From contig NZ_SGIS01000032.1 of assembly GCF_004208535.1 (NCBI RefSeq), forward strand, positions 1-61,514: DNA of 61,514 nucleotides, read 5' to 3'. Source of the stretch: Sphingomonas populi (lineage in GTDB: Bacteria; Pseudomonadota; Alphaproteobacteria; Sphingomonadales; Sphingomonadaceae). Each line of letters begins with the position of its first letter. Position 1 is the stretch's first letter. A program made the position numbers and the translations under genes. Below the pieces are notes generated by a model that was not told the origin of the DNA, made no database searches, and saw nothing but the letters and a program-made list of their open reading frames with translations. Of the stretch, positions 52,067-61,130 are shown piece by piece.

Positions 52067-53098
52067 TCACACTTTCTCGAAGTCGATCACGATCCGTCCC
52101 TCGATCTCGCCACGATGCATCCGCCCGAAGATATCGTTGATATTTTCGAGCGTGTCGGTGGCAACGGTCGCACGAACCTTGCCGTCGCCGGCGAAATCGA
52201 GCGCTTCCTGAAGGTCGAGCCGGGTGCCGACGATCGATCCGCGCACGGTGATGCCGTTGAGCACGGTATCGAAGATCGACAGCGGGAAATCGCCCGGTGG
52301 CAGGCCGTTGAGCGCGACCGTCCCGCCGCGACGCACCATCCCCATCGCCTGCGCAAAGGCGATCGGCGAGACCGCCGTCACCAGCACGCCCTGCGCGCCG
52401 CCGATCTCCTTCTTGATGAACGCGGCAGGATCGGTGTTGCGCGCATTCACCGTCAGCGTCGCGCCAAGCTCCTCGGCCAGCCGCAGCTTGGCATCGTCGA
52501 TATCGACCGCGACGACATTCAGGCCCATCGCCTTGGCATATTGCACTGCCATGTGGCCCAACCCGCCGATGCCCGAGATCGCCACCCAGTCCCCCGGCTT
52601 GGTGTCGGTGACCTTGAGGCCCTTGTAGACCGTTACGCCCGCGCACAAGATCGGCGCGATCTCGACGAATCCAATGTTGTCAGGCAGATGGCCGACGTAA
52701 TTGGGGTCGGCGATGACATATTCGGCGAAGCTGCCGTTGACCGAATAGCCGGTGTTCTGCTGGTCTTCGCACAACGTCTCCCACCCACCGAGGCAATGCA
52801 CGCAATGCCCGCAAGCGGTGTAGAGCCACGGCACGCCGACACGGTCGCCTTCCTTCACATGCGTGACACCCGCGCCGACCGCAACGACATGGCCGACGCC
52901 CTCATGGCCGGGGATGAACGGCGGGTTGGGTTTGACCGGCCAGTCGCCCTGGGCGGCGTGCAGATCGGTGTGGCACACGCCGGTCGCCGCGATCTTGACG
53001 AGGATCTGGCCCGGACCCGGCATCCGCACCGCCACTTCCTCGATGACCAGAGGTTTGCCGAATGCGCGGACGACGGCGGCTTTCATTGTCTTTTCCAT
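52067..53098 (-). CDS. adhP: Zinc-dependent alcohol dehydrogenase (AdhP-type)
   Basis: A 343-residue medium-chain dehydrogenase. Catalytic-zinc ligands are in TGVCHTDLH (Cys) and GHEGVGHVV (His-Glu), structural-zinc cysteines in TACGHCVHCLGGWETLC, and the NAD motif is ISGIGGLGHMAVQYAKAMG with the Asp of VDIDD favouring NAD. It oxidises primary alcohols to aldehydes. Sixteen bases upstream on the same strand is an aldehyde dehydrogenase, so alcohol-to-acid oxidation is the likely unit. ATG 53098 follows AGGGCAGGG. Confidence 0.93.
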   Translation of the reverse strand: MEKTMKAAVVRAFGKPLVIEEVAVRMPGPGQILVKIAATGVCHTDLHAAQGDWPVKPNPPFIPGHEGVGHVVAVGAGVTHVKEGDRVGVPWLYTACGHCVHCLGGWETLCEDQQNTGYSVNGSFAEYVIADPNYVGHLPDNIGFVEIAPILCAGVTVYKGLKVTDTKPGDWVAISGIGGLGHMAVQYAKAMGLNVVAVDIDDAKLRLAEELGATLTVNARNTDPAAFIKKEIGGAQGVLVTAVSPIAFAQAMGMVRRGGTVALNGLPPGDFPLSIFDTVLNGITVRGSIVGTRLDLQEALDFAGDGKVRATVATDTLENINDIFGRMHRGEIEGRIVIDFEKV

Positions 53099-53113
53099 GA
53101 TCCCTGCCCTCGT

Positions 53114-54505
53114 TCAGAACGGCGCATCGATGTCGACGACATCGATCAGCTTGTGGTTGACGAATTCCTTGAGGCCGAGACCGAGCAATTCGCGGCCATA
53201 GCCGGAGCGACGGACGCCGCCGAACGGCAGGTCGGCCTTCACCATCGTCGGATGGTTGACGAACACCATCCCGGTCGAAATCCGCGCGGCGACCTCGGCG
53301 CCATGTTTGGGGTTCGACGTGAACACCGATCCGCCCAGTCCGAACGGCGAATCGTTGGCGATGCGAACCGCGTCGTCCTCGTCCTTCGCGCGGAACAGCA
53401 TCGATACCGGGCCGAAAAACTCCCAATGGCGCGCCGGATTGTCCTCGCCGATGTTGGTGAGGATCACCGGCTGGACGAACGCGCCACGGTTGGGCGCCTC
53501 GGGACCGACCGCCGTGGCGGTGGCGCCATGTTCGACCGCTTTCGCGACCATCGCCTTGAGATCGTCCGCCGCCTTTTGCGACGACAGCGGCGCGAGCGTG
53601 GTTTCGGGATCGAGCGGATCGCCCATCCGCAGCCCCGCAACGCCCGTGGTATAATGTTCGAGGAACGCGTCGTAGACCGGATCGACGATGATCATGCGCT
53701 TGGACGACACGCAGACCTGCCCGCCGTTCCAGTGGCGGCCGAACACCGCCCACGGCACGGTCTTTTCGAGATTGGCATCGGCGAGCACGACGAACGCATC
53801 CGCGCCGCCCAGTTCCATCGTCGATTTCTTGAGCGCCCGGCCCGCTTGCGCCGCCACCACCGCGCCGGCGGTTTCCGAACCCGTCAGCGCGACGCCGTGA
53901 ACGCGCGGATCGTTGATGATCGCCTCGATCTGGTCGTGATTGGCGTACAGGTTCTGGAACCCGCCCTCGATCAGCCCGGCGTCGCGCATCAACACCTCGA
54001 ACGCCGCCGCGCATTGCGGGACGTTCGCGGCGTGTTTGAGGAGGATAGTGTTGCCGGCGGAAAGCTGCGGCGCGATGATGCGGGCGATCTGATAATATGG
54101 GAAGTTCCACGGCTCGATCGCCAGCAGCAGCCCAAGCGGCTCGCACACCAGCGTCGCTTCGCCTTCGCTCGGGTCGGCGACCGGAAGCGGCTCGGGAGCG
54201 AGCAGGCGCTCGGCATTGTCGGCATAATAGTCGAAGATCGCGGCGGAGAGTTCCACCTCCCCCATCGCCTCGCCGAGCAGCTTGCCCATCTCCAGCGTCA
54301 ACAGCCGCGCGAAGCGGTCGGCGTCGCCCCGTAGCAGGGTCGCGGCGCTGCGCATCACGGCGGCGCGATGCGCGAACGTCGTCCCGCGCCACACCTTGAA
54401 CGCAACATCGCCCTGCGCGATGGCGCGGTGAATCTCGACGTCGCTCGCCTCGGGAAAGGTCTCAAGAACGTCGCCAGAATAGGGATTTACAGTCGCATAA
54501 GCCAT
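53114..54505 (-). CDS. NAD(P)-dependent succinate-semialdehyde/aldehyde dehydrogenase family protein
   Basis: A 463-residue aldehyde dehydrogenase. EPWNFPYYQIARIIAPQLSAGN holds the catalytic Asn, TMELGGADAFVVLADAN the catalytic Glu, and GRHWNGGQVCVSSKRM the nucleophile Cys (near 260). GGSVFTSNPKHG and FGGVRRSGYGRELLGLGLKEFVNHKL close the fold. The shorter length and LLLAIEPWNFPY resemble the Sad/GabD-like NAD succinate-semialdehyde group. ATG 54505 is chosen; a longer frame begins at 54583. It precedes adhP in a two-gene operon, so it probably oxidises the aldehyde that AdhP forms; the exact substrate is open. Confidence 0.93.
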   Translation of the reverse strand: MAYATVNPYSGDVLETFPEASDVEIHRAIAQGDVAFKVWRGTTFAHRAAVMRSAATLLRGDADRFARLLTLEMGKLLGEAMGEVELSAAIFDYYADNAERLLAPEPLPVADPSEGEATLVCEPLGLLLAIEPWNFPYYQIARIIAPQLSAGNTILLKHAANVPQCAAAFEVLMRDAGLIEGGFQNLYANHDQIEAIINDPRVHGVALTGSETAGAVVAAQAGRALKKSTMELGGADAFVVLADANLEKTVPWAVFGRHWNGGQVCVSSKRMIIVDPVYDAFLEHYTTGVAGLRMGDPLDPETTLAPLSSQKAADDLKAMVAKAVEHGATATAVGPEAPNRGAFVQPVILTNIGEDNPARHWEFFGPVSMLFRAKDEDDAVRIANDSPFGLGGSVFTSNPKHGAEVAARISTGMVFVNHPTMVKADLPFGGVRRSGYGRELLGLGLKEFVNHKLIDVVDIDAPF

Positions 54506-55002
54506 TGCGCGGTCCTTGTTGCCGATCCGAGACGCCCACCAATCGGGGGCTGACCACGGGCAGCTTTGTTCGCATCCCGGCAAGGACCCAATACGGATTG
54601 CTACGTAGTTACCCCCCCACGCTGGAAGGCACTGCCCACGCGCGCTCAGGTGACCGATCGATACCGGCTCCCCACGTCACTGTGGTCCGAGAGGCGCGCG
54701 TTTCGATCGCCCAATCCGCGCGCAGCGTCATCTGCCGGAGACGGTCGAACGACCGATCCCGAGCCGCCATCCAGGGAAACGCTCCCAACGATGTGTTTCT
54801 TGCTATGTCTAGCGGCTGACGCCCTGGCAGCTTACAGGTTGACGATCCCATATGGCACCGCGATCATCGCCAATATCGCTTAGAATATCAAAGTGCTTCG
54901 GTGGTCATAAACTTATGACCATCAACGCGCTCCACAACACCAGCCTTCTCGCACCCGTCAGGCGCGAGAACACAACTCTCGAACCGCTAACGGCCCGGCG
55001 CC
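54506..55002. other. Gene-free region with two palindromes
   Basis: About 500 bases upstream of the aldehyde dehydrogenase and past the end of the lipoprotein gene. Short frames here have no recognisable product. It contains CTACGTAG at 54601-54608 followed by a C7 run, probably in the aldehyde dehydrogenase promoter, and the 20-base palindrome at 54902-54921. Confidence 0.5.
54902..54921. promoter_or_regulatory. 20-bp operator-like palindrome
   Basis: TGGTCATAAACTTATGACCA has perfect 9-base half-sites (TGGTCATAA/TTATGACCA) around AC. No gene start lies within 350 bases, so it may belong to a lost gene or be a distal site. Confidence 0.5.
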
Positions 55003-55779
55003 CTATGCGCAGAACTTCGCGAAATACTCTTTCAGGCCCGTGGCGTCCGGGAGCGGGGTCTTCGTCGCTCCGGTCTTTCCATCGGTCGTCTTCACCGTGA
55101 AAGACAATGCCTTGCCAGCGATGACCGCATCGCGGAACGCCGTTGCTTGATCGTCGGCCACGTTGAAGCTGGTGCGTGAGAACTGGACTGCACTGAAGGG
55201 CTTACCATCAACCTCGATCGCCATGGTGCCGCGATCCTTGCTGTTTGAATCATAAGACACATCGGTGGGCAGATCGATCGACGCACCCCATTTCTGGTTG
55301 CTTGGACCGCCCCAGTCCACCGGACAGCGCAGCAAGATGCGCGTATTACGGAACGCCATCGGCCCCTCGTTGGGGAGCGAAGCCAGCGTCAACGTAGCGG
55401 TGCCCTGGAAGCTGTCGCTCCCGCCCGGACTTGGCGCCGTGATCTGCCAGCGCTTCCCGCTCATTACGTCCGCCGCGCCAGCCAGTGCCTCGACTTTCGA
55501 GACGTCGCTTTTATCCTTGAAACCTAGCGCGGCATAACACGCCAGTTTCTCCTTGTCGTCCGCGATGGCGACGCAGCTCGCCAACGAATACGCTTGGGCA
55601 GAGAGCGCGCGCGCGGCTGTGTCGAATGCGGCTGGAATATCCTGTTGCGGGGCTTTGCCAGACCCGCTGTTGCCACCGCACCCAGCCAGCGTGAGGGCGG
55701 TAGCGGCTATCATGCTCGCTGCCATGCTCCGCATCGCATATACTCCGACACGCTCGCTGCGGTTCAAGATATCCTGCAT
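55003..55779 (-). CDS. Lipoprotein of unknown function with a VasI-like Cys motif
   Basis: A 258-residue lipoprotein. The signal ends in AATALTLAGCGGNSGSG (lipobox LAGC near residue 35). A segment SCVAIADDKEKLACYAALGF resembles the CxxIxDDxxRLxCYD motif seen in VasI-type and some phage-related exported proteins. The rest is beta-rich (GTATLTLASLPNEGPMAFRNTRILLRCPVDW, DRGTMAIEVDGKPFSAVQFSRTSF) and looks like a periplasmic binding or inhibitor fold; two Cys (RCPVDW and FCA) could pair. GGGAGAG precedes ATG 55779. No type VI genes are present, so the relation is by motif only. Confidence 0.78.
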   Translation of the reverse strand: MQDILNRSERVGVYAMRSMAASMIAATALTLAGCGGNSGSGKAPQQDIPAAFDTAARALSAQAYSLASCVAIADDKEKLACYAALGFKDKSDVSKVEALAGAADVMSGKRWQITAPSPGGSDSFQGTATLTLASLPNEGPMAFRNTRILLRCPVDWGGPSNQKWGASIDLPTDVSYDSNSKDRGTMAIEVDGKPFSAVQFSRTSFNVADDQATAFRDAVIAGKALSFTVKTTDGKTGATKTPLPDATGLKEYFAKFCA

Positions 55780-56018
55780 CAGCACTCTCCCGTTATCCAA
55801 TGAGCATGGCCGATACTCTGCACCCTTGCAACGCGAACGAAGGCTTGAGAGAGGTAGCTCAGGCGCTTCAACGGCGCGGCAGTGCCGCGTATCACTTCGG
55901 ATAGAAACGTCGCACACTGGCGAGACGATGGTGGCGCTGCGCTGAGCATTTGACAGGAGCGGCGTTTCGGCACCAGCCGTCACATCCGCACCCTGCCGTA
56001 AGGCCGAACGGGGGGGGC

Positions 56019-59000
56019 TTATTCCTCCCCGGTCGTCGCGGTGGCGGGGCGCGCCTTGTCGGGTGTCGTCCCCTCGCCTGCGAACCCGGTCATCCGAAAC
56101 GTCACCCGCGTCGGCGCCAGCGGGACGCGATATTTCGGCAGCGGCTTGCCGACATCGCTCCACTGGGTATCGCCGCCTACGCCCCATTGCGCGCCATCGA
56201 CGAGCAGCGTGACCTGATCGTGCGGCACGACGTCAGTCGACTTCCATGTCCCCGGCGTGTGCCGGTCGAGATCGGCATAGGGGAACGCCAGCACGTTCAT
56301 CATCAGCGGCGTGTCGCCAGCGACACGCAGGCCGCGCCCCGCGCCGCTCAGTTCCATCCAGCGGACATCGACCTTGTTGCCGGTCTCCTGCGGCCGGATA
56401 TAGTCGTGGTTCTGCGCCGCGATCGGCCCGCGCCACAGCCCGATCGGCGCGGAGGTCTTGCGATCGACATAGCTTTCATGCGGTCCACGCCCATACCATT
56501 CGGCGGTGGTGATGTCGGTCGGCAGCGCGAACGCGAAGCCGACGCGGAACGGCGGCGGCAGATCGGCGCGGACCGGGTCGAGCGCGCCCGTCACCGTCAC
56601 GCCACCGTCGCGCGCCATCGTGTAGAGCGACTGGAAGCGCGCCGCGCCGTCGCCGAGATCATAGTCGATCCGCACCGCAGCCCCGCCTTCGGGTGAATCG
56701 ACGCGGGTGACGCCGCGCACCGTCCGCGTTTCGCTCATCGCCTTCCACACCGCGAGTTGCCGATCGGTGCCGATGCCGATGTCATTGTCGGTCACCGCGC
56801 GCCAGAAATGCGGCGCGCCACCGCTCGCGAGCGGCGTGCCGCCCCGCGCGTAGCTGCGCACCAGCCCGGTCTTGCGATCGATCGTCAGCGTCGCATCCGC
56901 CGCCGAGAGCGTGATCGCGTCAGCGGCCTGCCGCACCGCCACCGCCTGCCCGGCCGCCGGGGCCGCCGGGGCCGCCGCCCGCTCACCGAGCGCGAACTGT
57001 TCCCAGCCCACCACATAGCCCGCCGGCACCAACGGCACCGCGCCGGGCCTGGCGACCGCCCGCACGGTCACGAAATATTCCGATCCCGGCTTGCGCGCGA
57101 TACCGCCGAGCGGGACCGTCAGCGTGTCGGTGGCGTGCGCGGCGGTCGTCAACGATGGCAGCGTGCCATGCGCGACCGCGACGCCATCCTCCTGCACCTC
57201 CCAGTCGAACGCGAAGCCCGACAGATCGCGGAAATCGTGCCGGTTGCGGAGTGTCACGCGCCCGGTGGCGGGATCGAATGCCTCGAACTGGATCGGCGCA
57301 TACACTTTGCGCACTTCATACAGCGCCGGATTGGGGGTTCGGTCGGACTGGAGCAGCCCGTCACCGAACTCGATCTCGCCGCCCGGATTGGGGCCGTATT
57401 CGCTGCCGTCGCCCCAATAGCGCCGCCCGTCCTTGGTGTAGCGATACATCGACTGATCGACCCAGTCCCAGAGGAAGCCGCCCTGCAGCTTGTTGGGATG
57501 GGCGTAGATCACGTCCCAATAGTCCTTCAGGTCGCCGCCCGAATTGCCCATCATGTGTGCATATTCGCACTCGATCAGCGGCTGCTTGAAGTTCCAGTTG
57601 GTCGCGTAATCGGCGAGCTTCTCCGCGCTGTCGTACATCGGCGCGTAGATGTCGGCGTAATCATTGGGCCGGTGGTCACTCACCCCCGGCCATGTGCCCC
57701 AGCCGAGATAGCTGATCAGCCGGCCGGGGTCGCGCGTCTTGGCGGCCTTGGCGGCGGCGGCGAAATTGGGTCCGATCCCGGCTTCGTTGCCCATCGACCA
57801 GAAGATGATCGAGGGATGGTTCTTGTCGCGCTCGACCATGTTGGCGACGCGACTGACATGCGCGTCCTTCCACGCCGGATCGAAGCCGATCTGATATTTG
57901 GCGCGCTCGTCCTGATGGTTGTTCGCGTAATCCATATACGCGTGGCTCTCGATATTGGCCTCGTCCATCACATACAGGCCATATTCGTCGGCAAGCGCGT
58001 ACCAGCGCGGGTCATTGGGGTAATGCGACGTGCGGACCGCGTTGATGTTGTTCCGCTTCATCAACTCGATGTCGCGCCGCATCGTCGCTTCCGAGACGAC
58101 GTGGAACGTCTCGGGATCATGTTCGTGGCGGTTGACGCCGCGGATCACGATCGGCTTGCCGTTGACGCTGACGAGGCCGTTCTTCATCTCGACGGTGCGG
58201 AAGCCGATCCGCTGCGGCGTCGCCTGGATCACCGTGCCGTCAGCCCCGACCAGTTCGATCAGCAAGGTGTAGAGGTTGGGCGTCTCCGCCGACCACGGCT
58301 TGATTCCCGGCACCGGCGCGGCGAGCGTGACCGTCCGCGCAGCCGATCCGGCGGCGACCGTTTGCGCGCGCACCAGCAGCGTGCGATCCCCGTCGAGCAA
58401 CGTCATGCGCGCCGTGACCGGCTTCGCCGAGGGCGAGACCGACACGTCGGCCGACAAAGCGCCGTCGCGATAGGCCGCATCGAGCCCGGCGCGGACGAAG
58501 ATGTCGTTCACGCGCGTCTTCGGCGCCGCCATCAGATAGACTTCGCGCTCGATCCCCGAGACCCGCCAGAAATCCTGATCCTCCAGGTACGAGCCGTCCG
58601 ACCAGCGATGGATCTGGATCGCGATCGTGTTGCGGCCCGGCGTGACGAAGCGGGTGACGTCGAACTCGCTCGGCAGTTTCGAATCCTGCGAATAGCCGAC
58701 TTTCTTGCCGTTGACCCAGACATCATACGCCGATCCCGCCGCGCCGATGTGCAGGATGACGTCCTGACCGCTCCAGCCGGCGGGAAGCGTGACGTCGCGG
58801 CGATAGCTGCCGACCGGATTGGTCGCATGCGGGATCAGCGGGCGGTTGGCCGGGAACGGATAGGTGACGTTGTTGTAGCGCGCCTGATCGAACCCCTGCG
58901 CCTGCCAGTCCGCCGGCACCTTGATATCGGCCCAGGACGCGACATCGTAACCCGGCTGTTCGAACCCCGCAGGCGTCGCATCCGAGGAGGGCGACAGCGC

Positions 59001-59255
59001 GAACTTCCACGTACCATCGAGGCTGAGAAACCGCGCCGACCGCGCCTGATCCCCGGCGAGCGCGGCAGCGCGGCTCTCGAACGGAAAGCCGGTGGCGTGC
59101 GCCGGCAGCTTGCCGCGCGCGAACACCGCCGGATTCTCCCAGTCCGGGCGCGACGAATCAATCTGCACCGGCTGCACGCGCGGCGCATCTTTCGCCAACG
59201 CTGGCGACGCGAGGACGAGCGCGCTCGCGCCGATGAGAATGCGGTTGAATTTCAT
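56019..59255 (-). CDS. GH2 beta-galactosidase, exported (LacZ-like)
   Basis: A 1078-residue enzyme with a signal peptide (MKFNRILIGASALVLASPALA). The order follows GH2: sugar-binding jelly roll (VPADWQAQGFDQARYNNVTYPFPANRP), immunoglobulin-like domain, TIM barrel with RGVNRHEHDPETFHVV, acid/base Glu in IFWSMGNEAGIGPN (near 480) and nucleophile Glu in PLIECEYAHMMGNSGGD (near 565), then the small beta-galactosidase chain C-terminally (VRSYARGGTPLASGGAPHFWRAVTDND). It hydrolyses terminal beta-galactosides in the periplasm. Upstream sequence holds a LacI-type operator-like site, a tandem repeat and a hairpin next to an island boundary. Confidence 0.95.
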   Translation of the reverse strand: MKFNRILIGASALVLASPALAKDAPRVQPVQIDSSRPDWENPAVFARGKLPAHATGFPFESRAAALAGDQARSARFLSLDGTWKFALSPSSDATPAGFEQPGYDVASWADIKVPADWQAQGFDQARYNNVTYPFPANRPLIPHATNPVGSYRRDVTLPAGWSGQDVILHIGAAGSAYDVWVNGKKVGYSQDSKLPSEFDVTRFVTPGRNTIAIQIHRWSDGSYLEDQDFWRVSGIEREVYLMAAPKTRVNDIFVRAGLDAAYRDGALSADVSVSPSAKPVTARMTLLDGDRTLLVRAQTVAAGSAARTVTLAAPVPGIKPWSAETPNLYTLLIELVGADGTVIQATPQRIGFRTVEMKNGLVSVNGKPIVIRGVNRHEHDPETFHVVSEATMRRDIELMKRNNINAVRTSHYPNDPRWYALADEYGLYVMDEANIESHAYMDYANNHQDERAKYQIGFDPAWKDAHVSRVANMVERDKNHPSIIFWSMGNEAGIGPNFAAAAKAAKTRDPGRLISYLGWGTWPGVSDHRPNDYADIYAPMYDSAEKLADYATNWNFKQPLIECEYAHMMGNSGGDLKDYWDVIYAHPNKLQGGFLWDWVDQSMYRYTKDGRRYWGDGSEYGPNPGGEIEFGDGLLQSDRTPNPALYEVRKVYAPIQFEAFDPATGRVTLRNRHDFRDLSGFAFDWEVQEDGVAVAHGTLPSLTTAAHATDTLTVPLGGIARKPGSEYFVTVRAVARPGAVPLVPAGYVVGWEQFALGERAAAPAAPAAGQAVAVRQAADAITLSAADATLTIDRKTGLVRSYARGGTPLASGGAPHFWRAVTDNDIGIGTDRQLAVWKAMSETRTVRGVTRVDSPEGGAAVRIDYDLGDGAARFQSLYTMARDGGVTVTGALDPVRADLPPPFRVGFAFALPTDITTAEWYGRGPHESYVDRKTSAPIGLWRGPIAAQNHDYIRPQETGNKVDVRWMELSGAGRGLRVAGDTPLMMNVLAFPYADLDRHTPGTWKSTDVVPHDQVTLLVDGAQWGVGGDTQWSDVGKPLPKYRVPLAPTRVTFRMTGFAGEGTTPDKARPATATTGEE

Positions 59256-59499
59256 CTTGATCTCCTAACCCCTCCGGCAGCACGCACGCCAACGCAGTGG
59301 TGTGGCAACCGCCACCCCTACGCCCTTCGCACACCGCGAACGCCTGCTTACCGCCGATACTCTGATGCGACGCGCCACGGCTTCGCGACAATCGTATCCT
59401 GAAGCAAGGTGGTTGTGGAGGCATGACGCCGCCAGACATAGAATATTACAGCGTCGGCGAAGGTTTGCAGGTTTACCGGCGTCTTACGGCGGGGACATA

Positions 59500-59533
59500 C
59501 CCATCAAAGGTATGGGCCCATCAAAGGTATGGG
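59500..59533. repeat. Tandem 17-bp direct repeat
   Basis: CCCATCAAAGGTATGGG occurs twice back to back (59500-59516, 59517-59533) without mismatch. Each unit has CCCAT/ATGGG ends, so it could be a protein-binding repeat or a recent slippage product. Confidence 0.75.
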
Positions 59534-59559
59534 GAGTTGCACCATGTCGATGGTCACAA

Positions 59560-59573
59560 CGGTAGCGCTTTCG
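59560..59573. promoter_or_regulatory. Candidate LacI-type operator upstream of GH2
   Basis: CGGTAGCGCTTTCG matches the xylose-operon site (TGGTAGCGCTATCG) at 12 of 14 positions. It lies about 305 bases before the GH2 start, rather far for a simple operator. Confidence 0.4.
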
Positions 59574-59579
59574 CGCAAA

Positions 59580-59607
59580 CCTCTGACCGGCTTTCGCAGG
59601 TCAGAGG
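59580..59607. terminator. Hairpin near the island boundary
   Basis: CCTCTGACC (59580-59588) and GGTCAGAGG (59599-59607) form a perfect 9-bp stem with a 10-base loop. It lies just past the tRNA-Arg 3' fragment (minus strand), where the original tRNA terminator would be expected. Confidence 0.5.
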
Positions 59608-59634
59608 CAACGGCCCGATCGGCCAAAGAAGAAG

Positions 59635-59680
59635 TGGTGCACCCGGAGCGATTCGAACGCCCGACCCTCAGATTCGTAGT
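59635..59680 (-). other. 3' fragment of tRNA-Arg(ACG): island attachment site
   Basis: On the minus strand the sequence reads CTACGAA (anticodon loop, ACG), TCTGA (anticodon stem 3' side), variable loop, T-arm GGGCG-TTCGAAT-CGCTC, acceptor CGGGTGC, A and CCA. The bases before the loop (GCTAA) do not pair with TCTGA, so the 5' half is absent. This is the duplicated end left when an element integrates at a tRNA 3' end. The 3' side faces left, so the chromosome is to the left and the element to the right, where the integrase gene lies. Confidence 0.8.
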
Positions 59681-59690
59681 TAGCAGACGC

Positions 59691-59790
59691 GAGCCATACT
59701 GAGTTTCCCTGAGCCATACCCCGACATAAAACGCACGCAAATCCGCCATTTCTACTAGTACGCTGTACGCTTGAGTTTCCCTGAGTTTCC
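59691..59790. repeat. Short direct repeats between att fragment and integrase
   Basis: TGAGTTTCCCTGAG occurs at 59700-59713 and 59772-59785, with a third TGAGTTTCC at 59782-59790. GAGCCATAC occurs at 59691-59699 and 59711-59719. The arrangement resembles arm-type integrase or excisionase binding sites. Confidence 0.6.
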
Positions 59791-59828
59791 GATATGGTGG
59801 GTACACCGTGGGTTCTCGGAGACGCGCT

Positions 59829-61130
59829 GTGGCGACTGGCAAGCTGACATTGAAGACAATCGGGGCGCTGGTGAAAACCGACCGTACCGAGTTTCTGTGG
59901 GATGAGGATCTTGCCGGTTTCGGCCTGCGCATGACGTCGAACGGAGCGAAGTCCTACATCTACCAATACCGCATGGGCGGGCGCGAGGCGCAGAAGAAGC
60001 GCTTCACCATCGGCAAGCATGGATCGCCTTGGACACCGGAGACGGCACGGACGGAGGCTAAGCGGCTCGCCATGATGGTCGGCCAGGGCATCGACCCCGC
60101 CAGCGCCGACAAGGAACGCCGCCGCATCGCCGTCGATCTCGCGTTTGAACCCTACGCGAATTCTTTCGTGGACGGCTACCTAAAGGCGCACTGGAAGGAC
60201 TGGCAGCAGGGCAAGAGCTTGCTCGACCGCGAGGCGGTTCCAGTCCTCCAGCGCACCCCCTTACCCCTTATCAAGCGCTCGGACGTGTCTGCCGTGCTGG
60301 ACAGGCTCAAGGATCGTCCTGCGGTCGCGCGGCTGATGCACGCCACCCTCCGAAAGCTGTTCAAGTGGGCGGTCAGCCGTGGCGACATAGAACGGTCGCC
60401 GATCGAAAGCATGGACGCGCCGCGCGGCCCGGCTTCGCGCGATCGCGTCCTTACCGACGCTGAGTTGGCGACGATTTGGGAGGCCTCCGACAAGCTGGGC
60501 TATCCCTTCGCGCCGATGTACCGGCTACTGATCGTCAGCGGGCAGCGCCGGGAGGAGATCGCAGCGCTTGACTGGTGCGAATTGGACCGAGACACGGCGA
60601 CGTGGACCCTTCCGGCCGATCGCGCGAAGAATGGCAAGGTGCATATCGTCCCGCTGAACGCGCTTGCGGTTGCTGAACTCGACGCGCTGGCGACGCAGGG
60701 CGCCCCCGAAAACGGACAACCTCCCAAATGGCCTAAGCGCGGGCTGGTGTTCACGACCACCGGCAAGACGGCGGTTTCCGGCTACTCGCGCGGCAAGACG
60801 CGGCTCGATCGGGAGATCGCGCTGTTGCTGGCGCAGCAGGCGAAGGAAGCGGGCGAAAAGGCACATGATATGGAGCCGTGGCGCGTTCATGATTTCCGCC
60901 GCACGGTGGCGACAGGCCTTCAACGCTTGGGTGTGCGGTTCGAAGTCACCGAGGCAACGCTAAACCACGTCAGCGGGGCGCGCAGCGGCGTTGCAGGCGT
61001 GTACCAGCGGCACGACTGGAAGGAGGAGAAGCGGACGGCGCTGGACGCTTGGGGACGGCATGTCTCCGCCATTCTCGACGCTCCGAATGATACGAACGTG
61101 ACGACGATCGTGCGGAGGGCAGCAGCATGA
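59829..61130 (+). CDS. Tyrosine-type site-specific integrase (DUF4102/P4-type)
   Basis: A 433-residue integrase. Residues 1-95 form the DUF4102 arm-binding domain (LTLKTIGALVK...DEDLAGFGLRMTSNGAKSYIYQYRM...FTIGKHGSPWTPETAR), the core-binding domain follows, and the catalytic domain has Arg in SGQRREEIAALDW, His-x-x-Arg in VHDFRRTVATGL, His in TLNHVSG and the nucleophile Tyr in GVYQRHDW. GTG 59829 is preferred to GTG 59808 because GGAG lies 7 bases upstream. It probably inserted this island at tRNA-Arg(ACG), whose fragment is 150 bases to the left. The next gene overlaps its stop (ATGA). Confidence 0.93.
   Translation: MATGKLTLKTIGALVKTDRTEFLWDEDLAGFGLRMTSNGAKSYIYQYRMGGREAQKKRFTIGKHGSPWTPETARTEAKRLAMMVGQGIDPASADKERRRIAVDLAFEPYANSFVDGYLKAHWKDWQQGKSLLDREAVPVLQRTPLPLIKRSDVSAVLDRLKDRPAVARLMHATLRKLFKWAVSRGDIERSPIESMDAPRGPASRDRVLTDAELATIWEASDKLGYPFAPMYRLLIVSGQRREEIAALDWCELDRDTATWTLPADRAKNGKVHIVPLNALAVAELDALATQGAPENGQPPKWPKRGLVFTTTGKTAVSGYSRGKTRLDREIALLLAQQAKEAGEKAHDMEPWRVHDFRRTVATGLQRLGVRFEVTEATLNHVSGARSGVAGVYQRHDWKEEKRTALDAWGRHVSAILDAPNDTNVTTIVRRAAA

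Larger units (their letters stand above)
59256..59634. other. GH2 upstream region
   Basis: About 380 bases with no gene. It contains the tandem 17-mers at 59500-59533, an operator-like site at 59560-59573 and a hairpin at 59580-59607, and ends at the tRNA-Arg fragment. Confidence 0.5.

Noticed and set aside
56757..59402. Open frame of 881 codons on the plus strand, antisense to the GH2 gene
   Set aside because: No recognisable motif; the opposite strand carries all GH2 catalytic motifs in order.
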